A stretch of 64,000 nucleotides of DNA from Haematobia irritans (Eukaryota; Arthropoda; Insecta; Diptera; Muscidae), in assembly GCF_050003625.1 (NCBI RefSeq), contig NC_134399.1, positions 37,526,671 to 37,590,670 of the forward strand, written 5' to 3'. Made by a program: the position numbers and the translations under genes. Positions 44,602-55,583 of the stretch are shown here, piece by piece. The notes under the pieces are model-generated. The model ran no database searches. It had not been told where the DNA came from and saw only the letters and a list, made by a program, of their open reading frames with translations. Each line of letters opens with the position of its first letter. Within the stretch, counting starts at the first letter, position 1.

Positions 44602-45720
44602 ACAGGTTGGCTGATAAGTCCCCGGTCTAACAAAGAAAAACACATTTTTTTTTGTCAAAATTCGTTTCTATTATTCAACAAGTTCATTCAAGAGCGATAC
44701 AACGATTATAATGACCTTCCAATTTTTTTGATACCATTTTGGTAGTACTCCTTCGGTTTTGCCTCAAAATAGTTTCGCCGATTTTTTCGGCCAAATTTTT
44801 TCCCTGCGAGCATCCTTTTGAGGTCTGAGAACAAGAAAAAAAGTCGCTGGGGGCCAGATCTGGAGAATACGGTGGGTGGGGAAGCAATTCGAAGCCCAAT
44901 TCATGAATTTTTGCCATCGTTCTCAATGACTTGTGGCACGATGCGTTGTCTTGGTGGAACAACACTTTTTTCTTCTTCATATGGGGCCGTTTTGCCGCGA
45001 TTTCGACCTTCAAACGCTCCAATAACGCCATATAATAGTCACTGTCGATGGTTTTTCCCTTCTCAAGATAATCGATAAAAATTATTCCATGCGCATCCAA
45101 AAAAAAAACAGAGGCCATTACTTTGCCAGTGGAATTTTGAGTCTTTCCACGCTTCGGAGACGGTTCACCGGTCGCTGTCCACTCAGCCGACTGTCGATTG
45201 GACTCAGGAGTGTCGACGGAAAAACTCGGGTGTATTGCGAATTAACAGCTGCAAACATTCCATTTGATATCTTTCAAAATCATTTTGCGGTCATTCAAAA
45301 TCATTTTGTGGATTTTTTTGATGTTTTCGTCGGTAACCACCTCTTTCGGGCGTCCACTGCGTTCACCTTCCTCCGTGCTCATTTCACCACGCTTGAATTT
45401 TGTATACCAATCAATTATTGTTGATTTCCCTGGGGCAGAGTCCGGAAACTCATTATCAAGCCAAGTTTTTGCTTCCACCGCATTTTTTTTCCTTAAGAAA
45501 ACAATATTTTATCAAAACACAAAATTCCTTTTTTGTTTAATTTTTTTCACAATAACAAAAGTTGCTTCACAAAAGACGCTCTATCTCACAAACCAATTGA
45601 CTTACAGACGTCAAATTTTGACACAAATCATTTGAAGGTTGGTACTATATAAAAATGATATGCATTTAATACTAGCGGCGCCATCTATGTGTCGTACCGG
45701 GAACTTATCAGCCAACCTGT
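44602..45720 (-). mobile_element. DD34D mariner, internally deleted
   Basis: ACAGGTTGGCTGATAAGTCC and the inverted GAACTTATCAGCCAACCTGT, flanked by TA (44600-44601, 45721-45722). Length 1119 bp. Inserted into a subunit of the dispersed repeat (CCCCA/TA...TA/TAAACCGACC). Confidence 0.92.
44684..45490 (-). pseudogene. mariner (DD34D) transposase remnant
   Basis: N-terminal part (45242-45478) has NEFPDSAPGKSTIIDWYTKF, EGERSGRPKEVVTDENIKKI, the mariner HTH and linker. A stop follows at about 45240, then TPESNRQSAEWTATGEPSPK without the usual VDETWxHHY segment, so the first catalytic Asp and neighbouring residues are deleted. From 45118 the core continues (VFFLDAHGIIFIDYLEKGKT, second D in LFHQDNASCH, third in PYSPDLAPSDFF) with 34 residues between second and third Asp. 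The usual WVPHxL block is lost in the deletion. The C-terminus extends to 44684. Not functional. Confidence 0.87.
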
Positions 45721-46303
45721 TATAAACCGACCTCCCGATTTGGAGTCTTAGCCTTATATTTTGTCCAATTTGCCTGAAATTGAAAACCTAAAGGTATTTT
45801 GGGACCAATAAAACATGTGGCGATAAATGGTGAGTATAGGTCCATGTTTTGATATAGCCCCATATAGACCGATCTCTTGATTTTACTGCTTGGGCTTTAG
45901 AAACCGTAGTTTTTATCTAATTTGCTTCAAATGAGAAATCTAGAGATATTTTAGGACCATAAAGAGGTGCGCCGAAAATGATGAGTATCGTTCCATGTTT
46001 TACTATAGCCCCCATATAGACCGATCTCTCGATTCTAGTTTTTGGGACTCTATAAACCGTAGTTTTTATCCAATTTGCCTGAAATTGAAAATCTATAGGT
46101 TTTTAGGACCATAAATAGGTGTGCCGAATATATTGTGTATCGGTACAGATTTTGAAAAAGCCCCCTTATAAACCGGCCCTCCGATTTGGGGTCTAGATTC
46201 TAGAACTGTGGCTGAATATTATGTATATCCGTCCATTTTTTTGGCATAGCCCCATAAGGCCTTCTTGGGTTTCTAGAAACCGTAGTTTTTATCTGAGTTT
46301 CCA

Positions 46304-46554
46304 CACCCAGAGAAGGAATATGATCACCTCAAACATGTTTTAAGAGCAAAATGTTATTTTTGGGTGGTGACCATGTAACATGGTTTTCGCAACCATATTA
46401 TTTTCTCGGAAATCATGTATCTGATTTCGGCAAGCAGGTTATATTTGACGAGAAAATAACATTTTAGTGACAAACATGTTTACGTGGTCACCCTACAAAA
46501 ATAACATTTTGCTCTTGAAACATGTTTGAGGTGATCATATTCCTTCTCTGCGTG
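46304..46554. mobile_element. Palindromic 250-bp MITE, copy 1
   Basis: CACCCAGAGAAGGAATATGA to TCATATTCCTTCTCTGCGTG. The two halves are near-complete inverted complements around TTTCTCGGAAATCATG. Nearly identical to 49873-50122. Inserted in the dispersed repeat. Confidence 0.8.
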
Positions 46555-46760
46555 CATATATACCGATTTCACATCTTGAGGGTATAAAAGGCGCACTGAT
46601 CATAACAATTGCTTGAAACTGAATGTAAAATTTCCTGATTTTACTTCTAGCAATCATTTAAATAATTAAGATTCGGCAAAGCCGAACTTATTGCTGTATA
46701 TACTTGTTAAAACTCAATTAAGTATTTAATTGGAAAAAAATTTTTTCTGTGTACTTTTAA

Positions 46761-47885
46761 AGTACATCCAAATATGTTCTAGAAGAGCTTAATTTTCACT
46801 TCACAAGAAGTGCTTTTGAGGTGATACATAAAAATCATTTGCTTACGCAGTGATCAATCGTATTGGTCATGTGTTTCTTGTTTGACAGATTTACTAGTGT
46901 GTGAACTTTGTAACACTTTGTCTCAGCTAAACTGTATATTAGTCTCAATGATAGCGGACATCATTTTTATAACCACTCAGATATATAACCAGCATGCTGA
47001 GAGGATATAAACCATCACTGACAAAGTGTTTTTGTAGCCTCGAATCCATGACATTTCATTAATCTTAATGATAAATTTCGTTAATATTACGAAGCTATTT
47101 CCGCAAGCGTGTAATCAATGTTGCTCTTTTTAATTTTTTTTTCTAATTCTCCAATCTGCTGCTTTACACTCACTCACAACTTAGCAGATTACAATATAAA
47201 TAACACCGTTAATAATTTTAACATAGATCTGAATGTCCTTTTTTGAAGTATTTAAAATGATTTTACTTTTTTTAACAGCAAAAGCCACACTCTTCCATTA
47301 TTTATATTATTGTAATAAAATACAAATTTCTTGCAGCTGTCGGAAGGTGGCATATATACTACTCACATAGATATGATTGCTTCTACGAGTATGCCATTAG
47401 AAATTGTTTTGAAAAACTTGTTTTCTTTCTTTCCACAAATGAAAGGGAAATTCACAACGAGAATTTCTCAAGTAAAACTTATTCTTTTGATAGTAGAATC
47501 AAACACACATCTGAAAGAAAGGCTGCTGTTCTTGGTCTTATAAAGACCACTCACACCAATACGCTTGCATTATATAAACTACTGTGTCAGTGATGGCAAA
47601 TAAGATTGAAAAATGGTACATATTGTGAAACATTGAAACAGTACAAAAATACTTTTACTGTGGTGCAACATGTTTAAGTCTTATTATTTTAGTTTGATTT
47701 AATCAGGGTTTGTGTGTTTTTTTAAGTTATTACAGGGTAGTTGACAAGATGTGTTACCTATTTCATATATGTTTCATAACAACTCCGTGCTGTTTATTAG
47801 TCATCTAGAACATTAACATCAGAATTTATCTAATTGAATGTTATTCGTGCTAATAATGTTCAAGAGTAATTTAGTGATTGCCGTC
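46761..47885. other. No gene recognised; mostly unique DNA
   Basis: Non-coding AT-rich. GCTTAATTTTCACTTCACAAG near 46790 resembles family-E MITE interior. The 70-codon ORF at 47331 has no domain. Confidence 0.35.
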
Positions 47886-48380
47886 TACACGCAAAAAAAT
47901 AATTTTTTCCTTATAAACGAAATTTAAGACAAACAAAGATCGTTTCTCATTTGATTTTTGCTGTAAGGAAGTTTATTTGGAAGAAAAGTGTATACTTTTT
48001 GTGATAAACGTTTTGTTCTTTTCCAGGATGTAAAAACAATTTCATAAAGACTAACTCAAAAACACAATGCAATTAACCGCATTTTCCCTCACATCTTTCT
48101 CACTTCCACGAGGTTTTTTTAGTTTTTAACACCTTTTTCTGTAATACAAACAATGTAGAAGAAATTATAATACAATTTTATGAATTTTTTTAAATTTTAC
48201 CTATCGCCTGGATGGAGAATCGAACCGAGGACCATATAGTTTGTAATCCAACACACTATCCACTGGGCTACGTAGCTGTTATAGTCATCAATAGAAAAAT
48301 ATCGTTATAAGTTATATTTATATAGCATAGCTTGTGGCGCCCACGAGCTGATTAAACAAATTTTGTAGGTTTGTAGGTTC

Positions 48381-48680
48381 CTAGTGGGTTCACGGGCTGG
48401 CCTATACACGTTGGAAGTTGGACACCTCGGAAGTATGAAATTTAGTTTTACTTGGCAAACGCGCAATTATGAACCGATTTTCATGATTTTTGCTTTGGTA
48501 AATGGAACTTATAAATCTCCATAAAACGATTGCGTGTGTGTGCAAATATATCTAATATTTGCGATATATGGTCCTTAAAATTTATTTTTTGGCAAAATTT
48601 TAACAAAGTGGGTCAGTATTTTGTATCTAGAAGGACAGTTTTAAGATCGATTATTCTATTTTCTTAACTGTATTTCAATA
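48381..48680 (+). repeat. Dispersed repeat (CCTAGTGGGT...CACGGGCTG type), uninterrupted
   Basis: TTCCTAGTGGGTTCACGGGC, then GCAATTATGAACCGATTTTC. Collinear with 17745-17940 and continuous where that copy is broken by the LINE. Confidence 0.65.
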
Positions 48681-48809
48681 AAAATCTTTATTTTGCCAAG
48701 CTTGAGATCTATTTGTTTTTATTATCTTCAATTCATCCGTCCTAATATTTCGCAATTTTCGTTGAAATGCTTCATCAGAGGTGTATGATATATAAATCAA
48801 TCACTATAC

Positions 48810-48995
48810 ACAAAATTCTTATTAGAGCATCACTGCTCTCGTCAGCTTTCGCTATTGCTGATAGCCAGATAGACGGACATCTTTATATCGTCTTATACTT
48901 TCTCCCTGATCAAGACTATATATACTTCCTATAGTCAGAAATCGTTATTTGTATGTGTTACAAACGGAATGACAAACCTCACCTTATAGGATACT
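48810..48995 (-). repeat. Fragment of the TATACCCACCACC repeat, reverse
   Basis: ATCTTTATATCGTCTTATAC, TTTCTCCCTGATCAAG and TGTTACAAACGGAATGACAA are the reverse of 44350-44470. Confidence 0.55.
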
Positions 48996-49872
48996 GATAA
49001 TATGTGCTATTACTGTATTTATATGGCCCAGAAGTCAGAGTTTTACTTTGATTTAAAATTTTATAACAAAGTAAAAACCATAGCACCTTTCCATCGTAAT
49101 AAGGAATTCATAGTTTCTTGCAAAAAGAATCTGCCATATGCAGAAATAATTGCGATATAAAAGCATTTAATTTACCTGCTTCTATGTTTTGAAAATATTT
49201 ATTCAAATCGCAATGCTTCTTTTGGTTTTTATTTGACATTTTTACAATTTTTTACTATATTTTCGTTCCTGTACATTTAACAAATTTTGAAATCTGAGAG
49301 GATTTTCAATATTTCTCTCTTTTACTAAATACTTTTTACTATGAGTAAAATAACGGAACACAACTATTAAAGACTTAAAGTCAGAAGAGAACATTGCTTG
49401 GTATAAACGAAATGGACTGATTTGTTGGTTCAAAAATATTTTTTTTTAATGAAAAAATAAAAATTTTGTAACAAACGATTTTTTTTGTGATAAAAGTTTA
49501 AAATTGTCGAAGAAATTCAAAAATCTAACAAAAGAAAAACGTTTTCGGTATCCGTTTTCCAAAGGTTTTTTTTTCTTTGCGTGTATATGGCTGGAAATCA
49601 AAAGTGGCTATTGTGACAAGCTAAAAAACATCAATGTGATTAAAATGTTTGTGTAACACTCCGTAAATTGTTAGAATGATATTGGTAGCGTTATCAAATG
49701 CCATTGTTCAGTGGCAACAACTCTACAAATTGTTCAGAGAGTAAAGACTCGAGTTCAACGATTACTCAAGTTCAAGATTATTAAACATAAGTAAAGAAAA
49801 TTTCGTGTTCCGAAGAAAAAACAAATGGAGTTCAAATATGTAAAAATTCCTTAGCGCCATACAAAATTTATA

Positions 49873-50122
49873 CACGCAGATAAGGAATACGATCACCTCA
49901 AACATGTTTTAAGAGCAAAATGTTATTTTTGTATGGTGACCAGGTAACATGTTTGTCACTAAAATGTTATTTTCTCGTCAAATATAACCTGCTTGCCGAA
50001 ATCAGATACATGATTTCCGAGAAAATAACATGATTGCGAAAACCATGTTACATGGGCACCACCCAAAAATAACATTTTGCACTTAAAACATGTTTGAGGT
50101 GATCATATTCCTTCTCTGGGTG
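49873..50122. mobile_element. Palindromic 250-bp MITE, copy 2
   Basis: CACGCAGATAAGGAATACG...CATATTCCTTCTCTGGGTG with TA on both sides (49871-49872, 50123-50124). Almost the whole length is one inverted repeat, so the RNA would fold as a long hairpin. Confidence 0.85.
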
Positions 50123-50214
50123 TACAATATTGAACTATTTAAAGTGGGAAATTTTCAATTTCAATTGTTTGAGAATTTATTCTTTAAAATTAAATTCGTT
50201 ATTTTTTACATTTC

Positions 50215-50930
50215 ATGATATTCAGCGAAGCCATTGAAGATTTGTCTGCCGGGAAAAATTGTAACAAACTTGATCAATCATGGCATTGTCCGTCGCTAGC
50301 AGAGAAGGAAACCGGCGGTTCGCGCCGCCGATCCGTTTTTGTCAATCGACGCCACCGCCGATTAGATCGTCTCGACCCAAATTTAGCCGCCATTTAATCA
50401 AAAATATTGATTAAAAAATATTGACATAAAAAAGTATTAATAATTGTAAAATTTTTTTGCCAAAATGTTCAATCTTCACCCATAATCTATCAGTATCATG
50501 TTGCTATAATAATTTTGCCAAAATGTATCTCAGAAAATTTGAATAAAATGTAAATTTGATTGTAAGATTTGTTGTACAACTAATCTCATTACCATTCGTA
50601 CAACTTCAAATGCAATTTATAGTGGATAATTGTCCGCCGCCGAATACACGAATTTATATCGGCTTAAGGTGGGTACTATGTTCGGTTTTCGAGTTGAAAA
50701 ACATTTTTTTCGCTATTAATTTTTGCAGAAAAGTAGTCTTGCCGAAATCTGGAGGAACAAGAAACTGCGCATCAATGGAGTTAATTTATCTGCTTTGCTT
50801 TGTATTGAATTGTTTTAATAATGTAACCGAGAAAAGCGAACATAGTACTGACCTTTAGTCGTCAAACCGCAGGCGCCGGAGCCAAAAATTTAATGTCAGC
50901 CGCCGCCACTGCTTTTCCCATTTATCCGGC
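50215..50930. other. GC-rich islands in AT-rich DNA, unclassified
   Basis: CGGCGGTTCGCGCCGCCG (a perfect short hairpin) near 50312, CGACGCCACCGCCGATTAG, and at the other side GCAGGCGCCGGAGCC and GTCAGCCGCCGCCACTG. GC-rich edges around an AT-rich centre suggest a DNA-element-like repeat, but no second copy is visible here. ORFs of 60 and 100 codons have no domain. Confidence 0.35.
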
Positions 50931-50935
50931 AACAT

Positions 50936-51197
50936 ACACACAAACATTTTTTTCTGATTCAATCACGAAATTAATTGATCCAATTAATTTTTTAATTGAA
51001 ATGTCTTCAATCACAGAAATGATAGTATCAATTAAAAAATTAATTGAAGGTCAATTAAAAATTAATTGATCCAATTAAAAAATTAATTGATACTATTAAT
51101 TTTTGTGATTGATTCAATTAAATTTTTAATTGAATAGTTTTTAAAACTCAATTAAAATTTTAATTAGAAAATTTTTTGTGAAATTTTTTTCTGTGTA
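50936..51197. mobile_element. AATTGATT palindromic MITE, reference copy
   Basis: CACACAAACATTTTTTTCTG...TTTTTTTCTGTGT, with AATTAATTGATCCAATTAAT blocks in both orientations. Uninterrupted, and so gives the empty site for the 44323-46707 insertion. Confidence 0.7.
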
Positions 51198-51839
51198 CGA
51201 AAAACCCGGAAAACGAACATGTGTTGACTAAATCCGCAAATCGACCCAATTTTTAGCTTCATCATAACGACAATGCTGATCAACCAGATCAGGCGTCATC
51301 GATCTGTACAATGAGAAGGAGCAATGTCTGGGCTAAATGATGGTGGGGTACGTCTTCTCAATTGATTGTTTTCAATAGTGTTGTCAGATGTTAGTGCCAG
51401 GGAAAATCCTGAAATTTCATTGACAGTCGGAATAAAACATAATTTCAGTTTTAAATTGTTATGTAAAAATTCCTCATCTTCATTCATTGATCGAATTTTT
51501 GTACACTGTAGTTTTATGTCTTAGAAACCTGCGGAAAAAGTGCAAACGAACTTCATTTGTCATCACTGTTGCGTATGCATCTCAGAACAAAGAATAATGT
51601 CAGGGAGAAAGAGTAAGAGAGGGAGATAGAGCGAGGCAATGTTATGAGAATAAAAAGAATCACCAAACAAGATCGAATAACGTTCCCCACACGCAATACA
51701 AGCCAATCTCTGAATTAGACGCAGTAGAAACAAGTGTTGCCACATACTCAGTGGAATTTCTACATCATTTCTAAGTAAAATGAATTTGCAATAAACGCAT
51801 TGCAAGTTTAACCTCACTCTACGTTTATCATTCAATTAT
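51198..51839. other. Unique DNA, no gene recognised
   Basis: Non-repetitive. GAGAAAGAGTAAGAGAGGGA near 51604 is a purine tract of GAGA type, which would suit a promoter-proximal position for the 5'UTR-like stretch that follows. Short ORFs show no domain. Confidence 0.35.
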
Positions 51840-52345
51840 ATCTCACCCATTTTTATTGATCAATTCAATTACTTTGTGCTAAATATTTACACATCGTGGC
51901 GGTAATCCAGTTAGTAGCAGTGCATCGAGCAGCATCATCAGACTATTTTTTATTTTTGTGTTTAGTTTTCTTCGCCTTAATTTTTTATTCAAATCACGAA
52001 TTAATTTTGTAGTAATTATTGTCTTTGTTTTTACGTAGTGTTAGAACTGGCCGAATTGTTGTGGTGGTGGTGGCGGCCGCTGGCGTTGTTGATGTTTTAA
52101 CAGAAACAAATCAGCCAGAGCAGCATTCATACCACACCACCGTGAAATATTACCGGATTTACTTTAAGCAACGTTCTAAACAACATCGTAGCTTAAAGCT
52201 AAAGGTTGTCGAACAACAACAACACAAAAAAATTGGTTAACATTTGTGTAGTGTGTTGCTGTCGCTGCCAATTGGTTTTTTGTTGTTGGTCGTTTGTTAG
52301 AGGTGGTGTATGGTGTTACCCGCTTTTATTCACTTTTACGGATGG
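51840..52345 (+). promoter_or_regulatory. Candidate 5'UTR/upstream exon region (unique, non-repeat)
   Basis: This stretch matches none of the repeat families in the window and has the look of dipteran 5'UTR: GTGGTGGTGG, AACAACAACAAC and GC-richer islands inside AT-rich DNA. A CAATTATATC box near 51833 could be TATA-like. A good donor, GATG/GTGAGA, occurs at 52344/52345. An ATG (52342-52344) sits exactly at that exon end and would join the 59037 exon in phase 0 (M-N-N-L-D). The ATG context is weak. This is inference only; no transcript evidence is available. Confidence 0.28.
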
Positions 52346-52824
52346 TGAGAGATGTTGATGACGTTAGTTTTTATGTTTGTGTTCATATGCCGAGATGGCC
52401 ATGTTTGCACAGTGGTTGTTGCGACATGAAATATTGTTGAGCTGTAAACTGTAAACGGTCTAATGTACAGGAAACCTATTGACATACACTTCAAGTGACA
52501 GAAATATATGGAACTACAAGGTGGCTGACAAAGCCATCACACGCTACACGAAAGTGCCTCTGCGGTATTTTGGCCCATTTCCGACGAAGTGACGTCTTGA
52601 GATAATTGACACTGGGCGCAAAAATCCAACGGATTAAGATCCGGAAATTTGATGGCGCAGTAGAAATGAAGCGACGAACCTGTTTTTTAAACCATTCGTG
52701 TTTGACGCGTGCTGAGACGTATAGGAATGTCCATGATCTGCGACCGAAATCTTTGTCTGTCCAGGGTTTCAATACTGTATTTTCCCGATAATACTCGGCG
52801 ACCATCAGTCGTTAAGGCGATTTA
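52346..52824. other. Unique DNA, no gene recognised
   Basis: Two overlapping antisense ORFs (52491-52805 minus, 52606-52791 plus) have no recognisable domain. GC content is higher than the neighbourhood. Confidence 0.35.
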
Positions 52825-54163
52825 AACACTCAAAAACTGGCTCCAAATCAAGGATCTACAAAATTAAAATTGAGATACAAATCTCATCGAATTTTTCTCT
52901 ATATATAAAAAAGTTGTTCACACAGCCATAAATGACAGTTAAAAATCATAATTATAACAGATACTTCGAAGTGAAAAATGTTTTCTTAATTTAAAAAAAT
53001 AATTTAAACCAAATATACAAAATACTCAAAATAAGATTTTGCCTATTTTTGAAGCATTTATCTAAAGATTCAATATATCAATTATTTTAAAGACGATTTC
53101 TTTAACTTAAAAATGTTTTTTTTTACTTTAAAGAAAATTCGCCTTACTTCAAAGACATCCGACTTTAATACGGCTTTCGCGGTATATATTTTTAAACAAA
53201 CGTTGCATATATTTAAATTTAGATAAAGGTCCGTATTAAGTTGGCATTATGGTGCTAAATTGACCATTTTTTTCACTTTTCACTTTAATAATTAATTTCA
53301 CAGAAAATAAACATTTTAAATTGTTGCTTTGGATCAGTTCCCATTAGGTTATAATACACCGAAAAAAACAGAAACCCACCAGGAAGAAAACTTTCGGTTA
53401 ATTTTAGAAAATTTTGAATATTTGTAGAAAATTTTAACTAAACGGTATTACAAACGTTGGCACCACACCGATGTCAAAAAAAAATAAGTAAATATTTTCC
53501 GACAAATTCAAGAAAATTTATTAGACATAACTAAGTTTTTTCACTTGTTAAAGAAAATTTTGTAGTTTGAAGGAAAAACTTGGAGTTCAAAATTGCAATA
53601 ATATCTTTAGTGACATACGAAGTTCATGATCGACGCATTTTTAGAAAAATTTACAAATTTAAAGAAATTCTGAACTATTTTGTGGAAGACACGAATTTAG
53701 TTAATCTTTATGCTTTATTTGAGTATATTTTTTCCTCGGTTTTAGTTAATTTAACTAACGTACACAAAAAATTATTAGAGTAAAGGAAACTTCCTCCAAA
53801 CATAATAATTCCATGAACTAAAATAAAGTTAAATTGGCTTTAATGAAATAGAGTTGTGATTTTATTTTGTTTTTGCAGATTTAGTTTTAGCTTTAGCGGA
53901 TAAACTCGAACTTAGTACCCCCCTTAAATGGGAATTTCTAGTTGCCATTGTTATTGTCAAATTAAAACATCTTAACTCGGTGTGAATCGTGAAACCTTTC
54001 CAAGATTTGTGCCCTACATTGAATAAAGAACAAAGGTTATAAACAATTAATTAAAATTTCATTATTTTAAAGAAATTTGTCCTTAATATTGTGTAAACTG
54101 CTTGTCCTAATATGTAGATTGCACAATCTTCCATGCTAGGTCAATATTTTTTTTCAGTGCAGT
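52825..54163 (+). mobile_element. MITE family B with nested MITE family C
   Basis: Family B from GGCTCCAAATCAAGGATC to 53170 and again from about 53990 to TTTTTTTTCAGTG at 54163. Between them 53360-53870 is a minus copy of family C (CCCACCAGGAAGAAAACTTT...GGCTTTAATGAAATAGAG). Confidence 0.6.
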
Positions 54164-54582
54164 ATTATCATCGAAAGCGCTGGTGTAAGGTATACATTTT
54201 CAGCTGACCACTTTGGAAAATAAACCCGATCTAGAACACAGAAAGTTTTTGAAATTTCCGTTAAAGTAACGAAAATTTACTGCAATTTTTAGATTTTTAA
54301 CTACCATTTGCGAAATTCTTCCTTATCGTAAAAGCAAAAATGAACTAAAAGTAAAGAAAAAATACTGGCGTCAAATCGTTAACATTTTAACCATGCCCAA
54401 TGGAATTTATACCCACGCCTAGTCTCCAAAACCATGGACGCTAAATGGCAAATATCAACGATCTCGTATTGTCAGCACGGTTGCCACAATTGATGGAATT
54501 CCACCAAAAATGGTAAATTTTTTACTGTAGATTATTGGTAGAATTCTTGATGTTTTGGTAGACTTTGCAAAATATTCCTCTC

Positions 54583-55060
54583 CAAAAATTTTCTATAGAA
54601 ATAAAATTTTGACAAAATTTTCTATAAAAATAAAAGTTTCGAAAAATTTTCTATAGAAATAAAATTTTGACAAAATTTTTTATAGAAATAAAATTTTGAC
54701 AAAATTTTCTATAGAAATAAAATTTTGACAAAATTTTCTATAGAAATAAAATTTTGACAAAATGTTCTATAGAAATAAAATTTTGACAAAATTTTCTATA
54801 GAAATAAAATTTTGACAAAATTTTCTATAGAAATAAAATTTTGACAAAATTTTCTATAGAAATAAAATTTTGACAAAATTTTCTATAGAAATAAAATTTT
54901 GCCAACATTTTCTATAGAAATAAAATGTTGAGAAAATTTTCTATAGAAATAAAATGTTGACAAACTTTTCTATAGAAATAAAATTTTGACAAAATTTTCT
55001 ATAGAAATAAAAGTTTGACAAAATTTTCTATAGAAATAAAATTTTGACATTTTCTATAGA
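54583..55060 (+). repeat. 28-29 bp minisatellite array, main block
   Basis: About 16 units of the form TTTTCTATAGAAATAAAATT plus TTGACAAAA. The centre of each unit, TTTCTATAGAAA, is a perfect palindrome. Units in the middle of the block are nearly identical, so the array expanded recently. Confidence 0.92.
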
Positions 55061-55075
55061 AATTATAAATTCAAA

Positions 55076-55268
55076 TTTGTGTATTTAATCATTTTGGTTT
55101 TCACTACTTGTTTTATTCATATAATTTTGTAAACCTATGTCTAATGTATCCATTATTGTTTAATTAATTATAATATAATTAGGATTCGTATTTTGTATTA
55201 CATAAATCTTGTACTGTAAATATAAGACCTAAGTCTTGTTGTACAAGACCAATAAATGTTAAACAAAC
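55076..55268 (+). mobile_element. Short retro-insert with polyadenylation signal
   Basis: Ends with a GTCTTGTTGTACAAGAC hairpin, AATAAA at 55251-55256 and an A-run, the structure of a polyadenylated LINE or mRNA 3' end. No coding; source not identified; no clear duplication because the target is itself a repeat. Confidence 0.55.
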
Positions 55269-55535
55269 TCAAAAAAAATAAAATTTTGACAAAATTTTCT
55301 ATAAAAATAAAATTTTGACAAAATTTTCTATAGAAATAAAATTTTGCCAACATTTTTTATAGAAATAAAATTTTGACAAAATTTTCTATAGAAATAAAAT
55401 TTTGACAAACTTTTCTATAGAAATAAAATTTTGACAAAATTTTCTATGGAAATAAAATTTTGACCAACTTTTCCATAGAAATAAAATTTTGACAAAATTT
55501 TCTATAAAAATAAAATTTTGACAAAATTATATTTC
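55269..55535 (+). repeat. 28-29 bp minisatellite array, second block
   Basis: About nine further units in the same phase after the retro-insert. A last pair lies at 56405-56480, beyond the foldback. Confidence 0.88.
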
Positions 55536-55583
55536 ATGTTAGCCTGATACCGAAACAGGCAATTGACGTCCAAATGCATTATA

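Larger units (their letters stand above)
44323..46707. repeat. Dispersed repeat (TATACCCACCACC...TATATACTTGTT) with ~130-bp subunits
   Basis: Begins TATACCCACCACCATGCTGG, with CGTTTGTAACACATCGAAAT and GATCAGGGAGAAAGTC, and ends GCCGAACTTATTGCTGTATA. Subunits (CCCATATAGACCGATCTC, AATTTGCCTGAAATTGAAAA, TAGGACCATAAATAGGTG) repeat after the mariner insertion. A reverse fragment lies at 48810-48995. Class not identified. Confidence 0.65.
44170..46760. mobile_element. AATTGATT MITE split by a 2.4-kb insertion
   Basis: Left part ends TTGAATAGTTTT at 44322, right part resumes AAAACTCAATTAAG at 46708 and ends TTTTTTCTGTGTAC. The intact copy at 50936-51197 reads AATAGTTTTTAAAACTCAAT across the same point. 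Confidence 0.75.
47888..49583 (-). mobile_element. tRNA-like TA-flanked MITE, copy 2, with inserted repeats
   Basis: CACGCAAAAAAATAATTTTT...TTTTTTTTCTTTGCGTG with TA on both sides (47886-47887, 49584-49585), reverse of the copy at 9410. A box TAGCCCAGTGG (48260-48270, minus) and B box GGTTCGATTCT (48216-48226, minus) are both kept. About 48375-49360 is foreign: a copy of the CACGGGCTG repeat and a reverse piece of the 44.3-kb repeat. Confidence 0.78.

Noticed and set aside
48690..48800. Second hammerhead-like core on the minus strand (CTGATGA...GAAA)
   Set aside because: The two core motifs are present, but no complementary strand for stem I and no GUC at the right place; stem II is poor. 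Likely chance or a much decayed relative.
54580..55535. CRISPR-like array
   Set aside because: Units are contiguous without unique spacers, and the genome is eukaryotic; it is a minisatellite.
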